A DNA stretch of 64,000 nt from Tepidiformaceae bacterium (GTDB lineage Bacteria > Chloroflexota > Dehalococcoidia > Tepidiformales > Tepidiformaceae), in assembly GCA_958295975.1 (NCBI GenBank), contig OY282446.1, forward strand, positions 2,085,289 to 2,149,288, read 5' to 3'. Numbering within the stretch: position 1 is the first letter of the stretch; each line of letters begins with the position of its first letter. The position numbers were made by a program, and so were the translations under genes. This document shows, piece by piece, positions 27,502 to 37,021 of the stretch. Below the pieces are notes generated by a model that did no database searches, was not told the DNA's origin, and worked only from the letters and a program-made list of their open reading frames with translations.

Positions 27502-29031
27502 CTAGCGCGCGTACTCGGTGGCGCGCGTCTCGCGCACGACGGTGACCTTGATCTGGCCGGGATAATCGACGCTCTCCTCGATCGTGCGGCTCACGTCGCG
27601 GGCGATGCGCATCGATTCGAGGTCGTCGATGCGTTCGGGGCTGACCACGATGCGCAGCTCGCGCCCGGCCTGGATGGCGAAGGCCTGCTCGACGCCCGCG
27701 AAGGATTTGGCGATCTCCTCGAGCGTCTCCAGCCGCTTGACGTAACTGTCGAGCGATTCGCGGCGCGCCCCCGGACGCCCGCCGCTGATGGCGTCGGCCA
27801 TCTGCACGATGACGGCCTCGACGGTGGCCGGTTCGACCTCCTCGTGGTGGGCCTCGATGCAGTGCGCCACCTCGTCGCGCACGCGGTAGCGGCGGGCGAT
27901 GCCGGCCCCGATGAGGGCGTGCGTGCCCTCCACCTCGTGGTCCACCGCCTTGCCGAGGTCGTGCAGGAAGCCACCCGCGCGGGCCACGTCCGCGTCGGCC
28001 CCCAGCTCGCGCGCGATCATGGCGGCGATGTGCGCCGTCTCCACGGAGTGGCGCATCACGTTCTGCCCGTAGCTCGTGCGGTAGCGCAGCCTGCCGAAGA
28101 CCTTCATCACCTCCGGATGGAGGTTGAGCACGTCCGCCTCGGCGGCGGCGGCCTCGGCGGATTCGGCCATGGTCGTCTCCACGTTGCGCCGCGCCTTGTC
28201 CACCGCTTCCTCGATGCGCGTGGGGTGGATGCGCCCGTCCCGCACCAGCCCCGACAGGGCCACGCGCGCCACCTCGCGGCGCACCGGATCGAAGGAGCTG
28301 ACGGTCACGGCGTCGGGCGTGTCGTCGATGATGAGGTCGACGCCCGTGGCGGCCTCGATGGCGCGGATGTTGCGGCCCTCGCGTCCGATGATGCGGCCCT
28401 TCATGTCGTCGCTGCCGATGGGCACCACGGAGACGGTCGTCTCCGCCGTCACCTCGCCGGCGAAGCGCTGGATGGCGGTGGCCACGATCTTGCGGGCGCG
28501 CACGGCGGCGGTGGCCTCCGCCTCGCGCTCCATCTCGCGCACGCGGCGGCTGGCCTCCTCGCGGATCTCGCCGTCCGCGGCGGCGAGCAGCTGCGCGCGC
28601 GCCTCCTCGCGGCTGAGCCCGCCCGCGCGCTCGACGGCGCGGCGCTCCTCCTCGCGCAGCTCCTCCAGCTCGTCCCGGGCGGCGTCCAGCTCGGCGGCGC
28701 GCCCGCGCAGGGCGTCCTCGCGCTCGTCCACGCCCCCGGCCTTGCGGTCGAGGTTCTCCTCGCGCTGGGCGAGGCGGCGCTCCTGCCGGGACAGTTCGGC
28801 GCGGCCTTCGCGGATGTCGGCTTCCGCGGCGTTGCGGAGTTTGAGCGTCTCCTCCCTGGTTTCGAGGTCAAGCGTGTGGCTCCGGGTCTCGGCCTCAGCG
28901 AGAATCCGGCGGGCGTCCTCCTCGGCCTGCAGCACCGAAGTGCGCAGCGCGCGGCGGCGCAGGGCATAGCCCACGCCGATCCCGATCAGAATCCCCGCGA
29001 GGCCGGCGATAACGGCAAGAATCGCCGGCAT
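27502..29031 (-). CDS. rny: ribonuclease Y
   Basis: 509 aa membrane-anchored endoribonuclease that begins mRNA decay. A single N-terminal helix (LAVIAGLAGILIGIGVGYAL, about 4-24) is followed by a long coiled coil (about 35-190), a KH domain with GREGRNIRAIEAATGVDLII, and an HD domain with His357-Asp358 (FLHDLGKAVDHEVEGTHALI). Length and order are normal. GGAG lies 7 bases ahead of the ATG. The 100 bases up to recX hold a small GCGGC/GCCGC hairpin at 29081-29094 but no clear promoter. Confidence 0.95.
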   Translation of the reverse strand: MPAILAVIAGLAGILIGIGVGYALRRRALRTSVLQAEEDARRILAEAETRSHTLDLETREETLKLRNAAEADIREGRAELSRQERRLAQREENLDRKAGGVDEREDALRGRAAELDAARDELEELREEERRAVERAGGLSREEARAQLLAAADGEIREEASRRVREMEREAEATAAVRARKIVATAIQRFAGEVTAETTVSVVPIGSDDMKGRIIGREGRNIRAIEAATGVDLIIDDTPDAVTVSSFDPVRREVARVALSGLVRDGRIHPTRIEEAVDKARRNVETTMAESAEAAAAEADVLNLHPEVMKVFGRLRYRTSYGQNVMRHSVETAHIAAMIARELGADADVARAGGFLHDLGKAVDHEVEGTHALIGAGIARRYRVRDEVAHCIEAHHEEVEPATVEAVIVQMADAISGGRPGARRESLDSYVKRLETLEEIAKSFAGVEQAFAIQAGRELRIVVSPERIDDLESMRIARDVSRTIEESVDYPGQIKVTVVRETRATEYAR

Positions 29032-29130
29032 GGTGGCGCTCCAGATGATGAATCGCGGTGTGCGACATTGAATTCCCGAAGCGGCGTTTGCCGCCTGTGC
29101 GCCGATGCTACGCCGCGGCGGGGCGGGCCG

Positions 29131-29772
29131 TCAAAGGCCCCCGGGCGCCGCCGTCTCCTCCCACGCCGCGCGCACGGCCTCGTCGATCTCCTCGCGGCCG
29201 ATGCCGCGCCGCTGCAGGAAGCGCCCCAGGCGGGCGCGGAACTGCCCGAACTCGAGGCCCGCGAGGCGCGGGGCGCGGCGGCGCGCGAGGGCCAGCGCCG
29301 TCTCGCGGTCGTCCACGGCGGCGGTGGCCGCGTCGGCCAGCTCGACGGCCATGCCGCGCGCCAGCAGCTCATGGCGCAGCAGCCGCCGTCCGCGCGGCGC
29401 GCGCGATTCCACCCACGCGCGCGCGAAACGCTCGTCGTCGAGCAGGCCCGCCCGCCGCAGGCGCGCGATCTCCGCCTCCGCGATCTCCGCCGCGAAGCCC
29501 CGCTGGCGCAGGCGCAGGGCCAGCTCGCGTTCGCCGCGGGGCCGGTGCGCGAGCAGGCGCAGGGCCGCCTCGTGCGCCGCCTGCCGCCCCTCCTCCGCCT
29601 CGATGCGGGCGCGCGCGTCGTCGTCGAGGGGCGCGCCCACGCGCAGCCCCGTCAGCTCGACCGTCTCCGCGCGCAGGATCAGCCGCTCGCCGTCGCTGGC
29701 GTCGATGGCGATGCGCCCGCGCGCCTGGCGGCGGATGGCGGCGACGCGGGGCGGCGCGTCCGCGGCGGCCAC
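29131..29772 (-). CDS. recX: regulatory protein RecX
   Basis: 213 aa. RecX inhibits RecA filaments. The three-helix repeats typical of the family are visible: ALRLLAHRPRGERELALRLR, RLRRAGLLDDERFARAWVES and ARRRAPRLAGLEFGQFRARL. The GTG start is 7 bases downstream of recA, so the pair is an operon. The N-terminal ~70 residues are a poorly conserved extension. Confidence 0.9.
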   Translation of the reverse strand: MAAADAPPRVAAIRRQARGRIAIDASDGERLILRAETVELTGLRVGAPLDDDARARIEAEEGRQAAHEAALRLLAHRPRGERELALRLRQRGFAAEIAEAEIARLRRAGLLDDERFARAWVESRAPRGRRLLRHELLARGMAVELADAATAAVDDRETALALARRRAPRLAGLEFGQFRARLGRFLQRRGIGREEIDEAVRAAWEETAAPGGL

Positions 29773-29779
29773 GGGCGGC

Positions 29780-30859
29780 TCAGCCTCCCCCGGCGGCGGC
29801 CGCGGCGGCGGGGGCCTCCTTCGCGGGGGCGGCGGCCTTCGCGCGCGCGGGCACGGGCAGCCCCGCCCCCGCGCGCAGGTCGCGCTCGATCGCCTCGAGG
29901 ATGTCCGTGTTCTCGTGGAGGAAGGACTTGGCCGCCTCGCGCCCCTGGCCGATGCGCAGGTCGCCGTAGCTGTAGAACGCGCCCGACTTGGTGAGGATGC
30001 CCGCCTCCGCGCCGAGGTCGACCACGTCGGCGGTGCGGCTGATGCCGCGGGGCGGCGAGAACATGATGTCGAACTCGGCCGTGCGGAAGGGCGGCGCCAC
30101 CTTGTTCTTCACGATCTTGGCGCGCACGCGCCGCCCCGTCACGAGCGTGCCCTTCTTGATGCTCTCGATGCCGCGCAGCTCCATGCGCACGGAGGAGTAG
30201 AACTTGAGCGCGCGCCCGCCGGGCGTGACCTCGGGGTTGCCGAAGACCACGCCCACCTTCTCGCGCAGCTGGTTGATGAAGACGACGGCGGTGCTCGTGC
30301 GCGCGATGGTGGCCGTGAGCTTGCGCAGCGCCTGCGACATGAGCCGCGCCTGCAGGCCCACGTGCGAATCGCCCATCTCGCCCTCGATCTCGGCGCGCGG
30401 CACGAGCGCGGCCACGGAATCGATGACGATGCAGTCGATCGCGTTCGAGCGCACCAGCGCCTCGCAGATCTCCAGCGCCTGCTCGCCCGTGTCCGGCTGG
30501 CTGATGAGCAGCTCCTCCGTGTCGATGCCGAGGTCGCGCGCGTAGGAGGGATCGAGCGCGTGCTCCACGTCGATGTAGGCCACGGCCCCGCCCCCGGCCT
30601 GCGCCTGCGCGATGACGTGCTGCGCGAGCGTGCTCTTGCCCGCCGATTCGGGGCCGTAGATCTCGGTCACGCGCCCGCGCGGAATGCCCCCGATGCCGAG
30701 GGCGATGTCGAGCGACAGCGAGCCCGTGGAGATGGCCTCCACCGTGAGGTTGGCGCTGACCTCCCCCATCTTCATGATCGCCCCCTGTCCGTACTGCTTC
30801 TCGATCTGGCTCAGGGCCAGGTCGAGGGCGCGCTTGCGGTCGGCTTCCTTCCGGGTCAT
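29780..30859 (-). CDS. recA: recombinase RecA
   Basis: 359 aa. Homologous recombination and SOS co-protease. The ATG at 30859 gives [20 protein letters not shown]. Walker A GPESAGKS at 69-76, Walker [15 protein letters not shown], and the L2/linker [20 protein letters not shown] are all intact. The C-terminus ends in an Ala/Pro/Lys-rich tail instead of the usual acidic tail. A promoter with an SOS-like box precedes it (30913-30940). Confidence 0.97.
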   Translation of the reverse strand: MTRKEADRKRALDLALSQIEKQYGQGAIMKMGEVSANLTVEAISTGSLSLDIALGIGGIPRGRVTEIYGPESAGKSTLAQHVIAQAQAGGGAVAYIDVEHALDPSYARDLGIDTEELLISQPDTGEQALEICEALVRSNAIDCIVIDSVAALVPRAEIEGEMGDSHVGLQARLMSQALRKLTATIARTSTAVVFINQLREKVGVVFGNPEVTPGGRALKFYSSVRMELRGIESIKKGTLVTGRRVRAKIVKNKVAPPFRTAEFDIMFSPPRGISRTADVVDLGAEAGILTKSGAFYSYGDLRIGQGREAAKSFLHENTDILEAIERDLRAGAGLPVPARAKAAAPAKEAPAAAAAAGGG

Positions 30860-30912
30860 GTCCTGCTCCGTCGCGGACGCCAGATTCCGCCGGGTCGCGT
30901 CCGTCCCCGCGC

Positions 30913-30940
30913 ATCCTACAGGAGAAACGCATGTTCGCAA
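30913..30940 (-). promoter_or_regulatory. recA promoter
   Basis: On the minus strand TTGCGA (30935-30940) and TAGGAT (30913-30918) are separated by 16 bases, with TG one base ahead of the -10. The start of transcription would be about 45 bases before the recA ATG. This is the best sigma-70-like promoter seen in this part of the window. Confidence 0.55.
30924..30937. promoter_or_regulatory. candidate LexA (SOS) box of recA
   Basis: CGAAC-ATGC-GTTTC on the minus strand matches the Gram-positive/actinobacterial type SOS consensus CGAAC-N4-GTTCG at 8 of 10 positions. It overlaps the -35 box and spacer of the recA promoter, where a repressor would block RNA polymerase. No lexA gene is in the window. 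Confidence 0.45.
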
Positions 30941-30997
30941 GCCCCCCGCGCGCTGTAATTCCCCGAACGGGGGCGCATACTGCCCGCAGGAGGCCGC

Positions 30998-31903
30998 ATG
31001 GTCGCACCGATGCGGGGGAAGCGCGCGGGCCTGCTGGCGCTGGCGGCGGCGCTCGCCACGATGCTGGGGCTGGGCGTCACGCTCGGCGTGACGCAGCGCG
31101 GGGACGCGACGGGCTGCGCGGAGGCCGCGCTCGGCGGTTCGCGCGCGGAACACGCGGAACTGGCGGCGGACTGCGACGCGCTGCTGGCCTCGCGCGCGGC
31201 GCTGGCGGGCGGCCGGGCGCTGAACTGGAGCGCTGGCGCGGCGCTCGCGGAGTGGGACGGCGTGACCGTCTCCGGCGAGCCGCCGCGCGTGGTCGGGCTG
31301 GACCTGCGCGCCGGCGGCCTGAGGGGCGTGCTCCCGACGCAGCTGGGCAGCCTGACGGCGCTCACCGACCTCGCCCTGTCTGGCGGCAACGCGTTCGCGG
31401 GCTGCATCCCCGGCCCGTTGTGGGCGGCGGAAACGCACGATCTCGCTGCTCTGGGGCTGACGACGTGTACGGACGGCACGATTGGGGACGAGGAAACGAT
31501 CAAATTTGGCACAGCTATTGGGCCGGGCACCTACAAGGTTTCCCTGGATGCCTGGAAACTTGAGGTTGGCGAAGGCAAGAACTTTATCTTCAGCGTGCCA
31601 GAAGGGCTGCGAATTGAATTGAGGTATGTGGGTCACAGTTCAAGTTCATGCTGGGGGGAGTGCCCTCCTGTTCATGCAATGATCCATGGTGAAAATGGCG
31701 AATTCGTCGTTTGCGTGGAGGTGGAAACGGCTGAGGAATGCGGGCGTGGACACAAAAGCAGGGCAGCGGAACTTGGAGAGCCTACTGATGAATATGGACG
31801 CCCTCTACGCACTACCACTGCTGATGAGGAAGTTCGCATCGAAATGCTGGAACCGATGATTGACCAGATGGTAGCATCCGCGCACATCGAGGATGCGCGA
31901 TGA
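30998..31903 (+). CDS. secreted LRR-type protein, short paralogue
   Basis: 301 aa; AGGAGG lies 4 bases ahead of the ATG. Signal peptide ([20 protein letters not shown]). The cap region [20 protein letters not shown], the LNWS...W.GV segment and two plant-type leucine-rich repeats ([20 protein letters not shown]) match the large LRR protein at 47215. The C-terminal half, from about residue 160, is different, AT-rich at the DNA level, and has Cys pairs ([21 protein letters not shown]). It ends [13 protein letters not shown]; the DQMVAS is shared with the 47215 protein. Secreted, function unknown. Confidence 0.75.
   Translation: MVAPMRGKRAGLLALAAALATMLGLGVTLGVTQRGDATGCAEAALGGSRAEHAELAADCDALLASRAALAGGRALNWSAGAALAEWDGVTVSGEPPRVVGLDLRAGGLRGVLPTQLGSLTALTDLALSGGNAFAGCIPGPLWAAETHDLAALGLTTCTDGTIGDEETIKFGTAIGPGTYKVSLDAWKLEVGEGKNFIFSVPEGLRIELRYVGHSSSSCWGECPPVHAMIHGENGEFVVCVEVETAEECGRGHKSRAAELGEPTDEYGRPLRTTTADEEVRIEMLEPMIDQMVASAHIEDAR
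31860..31879 (+). repeat. 20-base element shared with 49181-49200 (copy 1)
   Basis: TTGACCAGATGGTAGCATCC here and the same with one change (T for C) at 49181-49200. Both are near the 3' end of an LRR gene, encode DQMVAS and lie in AT-rich context whose neighbouring bases do not align. It may be a conserved C-terminal peptide motif or a recombination site. Confidence 0.5.
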
Positions 31904-32061
31904 TGGGGATGGGGCACGGCCACACCTTTCCCCCACCCCACCTCGACAGGCGCGCCCGAGCCGTAGCCGCCCGTGTGCGCGGAGCGGGACCGCGCGTTGC
32001 AAGCCCCGCGACTTGCTGCTAATCTTCTGCTAACCAAAACAGAATTAGCAGGAGATTGGCC
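31904..32061. other. intergenic region holding the fic promoter/operator; 5' half empty
   Basis: Between the LRR stop and the fic ATG. The first ~90 bases are GC-rich with a C/A-rich tract and show nothing recognisable. The last ~65 bases carry the promoter and TGCTAA repeats described separately. Confidence 0.6.
31997..32051 (+). promoter_or_regulatory. fic promoter with TGCTAA operator-like triad
   Basis: TTGCAA (31997-32002), 17 bases, then TAATCT (32020-32025): a good sigma-70-like promoter. Overlaid are CTGCTAA at 32016-32022 and 32027-32033 and the inverted TTAGCAG at 32045-32051. The first copy covers the -10, and the third runs into the AGGAG ribosome-binding site. Copy 2 and copy 3 can form a 7-bp hairpin. 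Binding of a protein would block both transcription and translation. An exact mirror image lies after the gene. Confidence 0.6.
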
Positions 32062-33429
32062 ATGCGGATGCCCGTCCCCCCGCCTCCCCTGGATGAGCTG
32101 ATGCAACAGGCCATGTCCGGTGCGGGGGGCCTCCGCTCCATCGTTGGCGCCATGCGGCCGGTGGATGCGAGGGGCCGGTACCTGCACTGGGACGAGGTGC
32201 GCCACCGGACGCCGCCCGACGGGCTGACGCACGGGCAGTGGTGGCTGGGCATGGCGCTCAGCCGGATGGCCGCCGCGCGGCCCCTGCCGCTGACCAGCGT
32301 TGACGGCGCGCCCTTTCGCTTCTCCAACGTCGACCGGATTCAGGAGGTGGTGCACCGGATCGACCAGCAGGCGAGCGGCCAGATCCTGTCCGCCGCGCAG
32401 GTGATGAATCCGCGCTCGAGCGATCGCTACCTCGTCTCCTCGCTGGAGGAGGAGGCCATCACCTCGAGCCTGCTGGAGGGGGCGACGACCACGAGGCGCA
32501 TCGGCAAGGAGCTCCTGCGGAGCGGGCGCCGCCCCCTGGACCGGAGCGAGCGCATGATCCTCAACAACTTCACCGCCATGCGGGCGGCGCGGGAACTGGC
32601 CGGGAACGGCGGGCCGCTGACGCCCGACGCGGTGCTGGAGCTGCATCGCATCGTGACCGCCGACACGCTCGACGACGAGGCGGACGCCGGTCGCCTGCAG
32701 GAGCGCGACGACCTGCGCGTGTCCGTCACCTGGGAGCCGGCATGGGAGGGCGAGCTGGTCCTGCATGAGCCGCCGCCCGTCGCGGAACTGCCGGGGCGGC
32801 TGGCGAACCTCTGCCGCTTCGCCAACGAAGAGAACGGCAGGGGCTTCATCCATCCCGTGGTGCGCGCCATCGTGCTCCACTTCTGGATCGCCTACGACCA
32901 TCCCTTCGCGGACGGCAACGGTCGCGTGGCGCGGGCGCTGTTCTACTGGTCGATGCTGAGGGACGGATACTGGCTGGCCCAGTACCTCTCCATTTCCAGC
33001 ATCCTGCGGAAGGCGCCGGCGCGGTACGCGCGCTCCTACCTGCATGTGGAGACCGACAACAACGACATGACCTACTTCGTCATCCACCAGCTGCACGTGA
33101 TCGAGCGGGCCATCGAGGACCTGCGGGAGTACCTGGCCCGCAAGGTGAGCGAGATGCGGGAGGTCGAGTCGCTGCTCCACGGCAGCGCCCTGCTCAACCA
33201 CCGCCAGATCGTGGCCGTCAGCGACGCGCTGCGGGGCGCACGGCAGGAGCTCACCATCCGGGAGCACGCGCAGCGCCACCGGGTGGTCACCCAGTCGGCC
33301 CGCACGGACCTGATGGGGCTGGAGGCGCTGGGCCTGTTCAGCAAGCAGCGCGCGGGCAAGCCGTTCGTGTTCACGGCCCGGCGCGACCTCGCCGAACGGC
33401 TGCGAACGGTGGCCGCCCCCCGCGGCTGA
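32062..33429 (+). CDS. Fic-family AMP-transferase with winged-helix C-terminus
   Basis: 455 aa, ATG with AGGAG 7 bases ahead (the frame is open from a TTG six bases upstream). The Fic active-site motif H280-PFADGNGR-288 is complete. An inhibitory-helix motif S135-SLL-E139-G140 fits (S/T)xxxE(G/N), so this is a class II Fic protein that keeps itself inactive. The C-terminus (about 365-450, RQIVAVSDALRGARQELTIR, ALGLFSKQRAGKPFVFTARR) looks like a winged helix. Fic enzymes usually transfer AMP to target proteins. No separate antitoxin is seen. The gene lies between mirror-image TGCTAA triads, suggesting autoregulation or a mobile cassette. Confidence 0.9.
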   Translation: MRMPVPPPPLDELMQQAMSGAGGLRSIVGAMRPVDARGRYLHWDEVRHRTPPDGLTHGQWWLGMALSRMAAARPLPLTSVDGAPFRFSNVDRIQEVVHRIDQQASGQILSAAQVMNPRSSDRYLVSSLEEEAITSSLLEGATTTRRIGKELLRSGRRPLDRSERMILNNFTAMRAARELAGNGGPLTPDAVLELHRIVTADTLDDEADAGRLQERDDLRVSVTWEPAWEGELVLHEPPPVAELPGRLANLCRFANEENGRGFIHPVVRAIVLHFWIAYDHPFADGNGRVARALFYWSMLRDGYWLAQYLSISSILRKAPARYARSYLHVETDNNDMTYFVIHQLHVIERAIEDLREYLARKVSEMREVESLLHGSALLNHRQIVAVSDALRGARQELTIREHAQRHRVVTQSARTDLMGLEALGLFSKQRAGKPFVFTARRDLAERLRTVAAPRG

Positions 33430-33443
33430 CCCGCCGCATCTTT

Positions 33444-33479
33444 CTGCTAAATTGGCTTTGGTTAGCAGGAAGTTAGCAG
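33444..33479. repeat. mirror copy of the fic upstream TGCTAA triad
   Basis: CTGCTAA at 33444-33450, TTAGCAG at 33462-33468 and TTAGCAG at 33473-33479. Spacings of 18 and 11 bases reverse those of the upstream site (11 and 18), and the bases between also resemble the reverse complement (TAACCAAA). It lies 14 bases after the fic stop. It can fold as a 7-bp hairpin and might act as a terminator, a second operator or the other end of an inserted cassette. Confidence 0.7.
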
Positions 33480-33585
33480 AACCACGCCCGCGCCGTGGCC
33501 GTCCGCGCGCCGGAGCGGCGGGTTGGGTACGATGCGCGCACGGCTTCGCGCCCGCGCTCCCCGCGCGGCGCGGAAGGAGGGCCAG

Positions 33586-34767
33586 GTGCCAGGCGCGCTC
33601 GACGGAATCCGCATCCTCGATTTCACCCGCTACCAGCAGGGCCCCTTCGCCACGCTGCTGCTCTCCGACCTCGGCGCGGAGGTGATCAAGGTGGAGGAGC
33701 CGGGCCACGGCGACCTCGGCCGCAGCCTCGGCCTCCAGCCCGACGGCTTCTGCGCCTACTTCCAGTCGCTCAACCGCAACAAGCGCTCCCTCACGGTCGA
33801 CACGCGCACGCCCGAGGGCCGCGAGATCATCCTCCGGATGATCCCCGAGACGGACGTGGTGACGGACAACTTCCGCCCGGGCACGATGACGCGCTTCGGG
33901 CTGGACCACGAGGCGCTGAGCGCGGTCAACCCGCGCATCATCACCGCCAGCGCCACCGGCTTCGGGCCCAAAGGCCCGCAGGCGCGCGAGCCCTCGTTCG
34001 ACTCCATCGGCCAGGCCATGGGCGGCGTCATGGTGGCCCAGGGCGGCGGCCCCGGCGCCGTGCCCGTGCACGTCATCGGGGGCATGGCCGACCAGGTGGG
34101 GGCCATGATCTTCGCGCTCGGCGTCTGCGCCGCCATCGCCGCGCGCGAGCTGCACGGCGTGGGCCAGCACGTGGACACCTCCCTGCTCGGCTCCCAGCTG
34201 GCGCTGCAGGGGCTCGGCCTCACCGCCTTCCTGCGGCAGGGCGCGCAGCGCCCCACCGTGCCGCGCTGGAACGCGCTCTTCACCCACTACCGCTGCGGCG
34301 ACGGGCGCTACATCAGCCTCGGCCTGCTCGACCCCAAGTGGTGGCCCGCCTTCTGCGAGGCGCTGGGGCGCGCGGACCTGCCCGCCGACGAGCGCTTCGC
34401 CGAGCCCGCGGGCCGCGCCGCCAACCGCGACGCCCTCATCGCCGAGCTGGAGGCCGCCTTCGGCGAGAAGCCGTGCGACGAATGGATCGCCCTGCTCAAG
34501 GCCGCCAACCTGCCCTGCGGCCCCGTCAACGACTACGCGGGCGTGGCGCAAGAGCCGCAGGTCATCGCCAACGAGTACCTGACCACGCTGGATGACCCGG
34601 CGCTGGGCGAGATCGGCATCGTGGGCTCGCCCATCCACATGAGCGGAACGCCCTCCGGCCCGCGTTCGACGGCCCCGGACCTGGGCCAGCACACGGAGGA
34701 GATCCTGCTGGAGCTGGGCTACGGCTGGGACGACATCGAGCGGCTGAAGGACGCGAAGGTCGTCTGA
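33586..34767 (+). CDS. CaiB/BaiF-type family III CoA-transferase
   Basis: 393 aa from the GTG at 33586, which has GGAGG 5 bases upstream; an earlier in-frame start at 33523 lacks an SD. Motifs: LDGIRILDFTRYQQGPFAT, GAEVIKVEEPGHGD, LNRNKRSLTVDTRTPEG and the probable catalytic Asp in GGMADQVGA. It is isolated on the plus strand between fic and a convergent regulator gene. Substrate unknown. The TGA stop is half of the palindrome at 34765-34780. Confidence 0.92.
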   Translation: MPGALDGIRILDFTRYQQGPFATLLLSDLGAEVIKVEEPGHGDLGRSLGLQPDGFCAYFQSLNRNKRSLTVDTRTPEGREIILRMIPETDVVTDNFRPGTMTRFGLDHEALSAVNPRIITASATGFGPKGPQAREPSFDSIGQAMGGVMVAQGGGPGAVPVHVIGGMADQVGAMIFALGVCAAIAARELHGVGQHVDTSLLGSQLALQGLGLTAFLRQGAQRPTVPRWNALFTHYRCGDGRYISLGLLDPKWWPAFCEALGRADLPADERFAEPAGRAANRDALIAELEAAFGEKPCDEWIALLKAANLPCGPVNDYAGVAQEPQVIANEYLTTLDDPALGEIGIVGSPIHMSGTPSGPRSTAPDLGQHTEEILLELGYGWDDIERLKDAKVV

Positions 34768-34780
34768 GCGGCGGCGCTCA
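34765..34780. terminator. palindrome holding both convergent stop codons
   Basis: TGAGCG-GCGG-CGCTCA; the outer C and G also pair. Plus-strand TGA and minus-strand TGA are at the two ends. It could serve as a very short bidirectional terminator hairpin, but has no T-run. Confidence 0.4.
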
Positions 34781-35635
34781 GCCCTCGATCTCCTCGAACC
34801 CCTCCTCCGTCAGGCGGATGGCCGCCGTGGGGAATTCGGGGTTGCGCGGATTCTCCGTGTGGTACACCTCGACCAGCTCGCGCGCGAGGATGTCCTTCAT
34901 GATCGCGTGCGTGAGCCGGTCGTTGGCCCACTCGCGCACGCCCGCCACCGTGGGCAGGCGGTTGCGGCGGAAATGCTCGAAGCCCACGAACGGCAGCCGC
35001 TTGTCCATCTCGTAGACGGCGTCGAGCACGTCCCAGCGCTGCTCGTCCACGATGGCCGCGGCCACCGCGCGCAGGGCCTCGTTGGCCTCGTGCTCGCCCG
35101 TCAGCGAAAGCCGCGGCGCCAGCTCGTAGACCCCGGGCTCGCGCGTCTCCACCAGCTCGCGCGCCTTCAGCTGCGAGAGGTTGGACGTGACGCTGCCCGG
35201 CGGCGCGCCCACGATGTCCGCGATCTCCTTGTAGTGCAGCGGCTCCAGCGCGCCCGTGATGATGCCCAGCACGGCCACCTGGCGCGAAAGCCCGGAGAAA
35301 TCGGGCGCGTCCGGCGACGGGGGCGTGGACGCGGGCGTGATGGCGGAGACGGCGGGCGGCGCGCCCGCCCCCCCGTCCACGTCCCCGCTGGCGTCCTCGT
35401 CGTCCTCGTCCTCGCCGTCGTACGGCGGCTCCGCGTCGCGCCCGCCGTCCGGCGCGCGCCCCAGCAGGGCGAGCGTCTTCTCCATGGCCTCGATGTTGCC
35501 GTCGATGCGCCTGAGCGCCTTGCGGCGGTCGGCGAGGTCGCGTTCGAGGTCGGCGATTTCGCGGAGCGCGTCCTCGCGCTCGTCGTGGAGGCGGTCGAAC
35601 GCCTGGCCCAGTTCATCGGACGTCGGAGACGTCAT
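34778..35635 (-). CDS. coiled-coil/winged-helix protein, probable DNA-binding regulator
   Basis: 285 aa. N-terminal coiled coil at about 8-60 (REDALREIADLERDLADRRK). An acidic Gly/Asp/Pro-rich linker (62-112). A winged helix-turn-helix at about 115-175 (QVAVLGIITGALEPLHYKEI, GAPPGSVTSNLSQLKARELV, VYELAPRLSLT). A C-terminal domain with FRRNRLPTVAGVREWANDRL and a final TAAIRLTEEGFEEIEG. The HTH shows similarity to MarR/HxlR-like winged helices. The target is unknown. ORF and domains are clear; the regulator role is an inference. Confidence 0.7.
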   Translation of the reverse strand: MTSPTSDELGQAFDRLHDEREDALREIADLERDLADRRKALRRIDGNIEAMEKTLALLGRAPDGGRDAEPPYDGEDEDDEDASGDVDGGAGAPPAVSAITPASTPPSPDAPDFSGLSRQVAVLGIITGALEPLHYKEIADIVGAPPGSVTSNLSQLKARELVETREPGVYELAPRLSLTGEHEANEALRAVAAAIVDEQRWDVLDAVYEMDKRLPFVGFEHFRRNRLPTVAGVREWANDRLTHAIMKDILARELVEVYHTENPRNPEFPTAAIRLTEEGFEEIEG

Positions 35636-35770
35636 AGCGATAACCCTCTAGTGGTACTTGATGGGGAGAATGTAGCGCGGATCCGCCCGCCGGACAAGCG
35701 ATGCCCGGCAGGCGGGACCGCGTACGGGGGCCCGCCGCTCCAGTGCCTCGGCGACCGCTGCGGCCGTCTC

Positions 35771-36952
<1,182 letters not shown>

Positions 36953-37021
36953 CGCGCCGCTCCGCGCCCGCCGTGGGGCGCTGGCCATGATACAGCGCGC
37001 GGGCGGCGCGGTGGGGCGCGC

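Noticed and set aside
32016-33479. Insertion sequence around fic
   Set aside because: Inverted repeats are present, but there is no transposase and no target-site duplication was identified; only a cassette or operator pair can be proposed.
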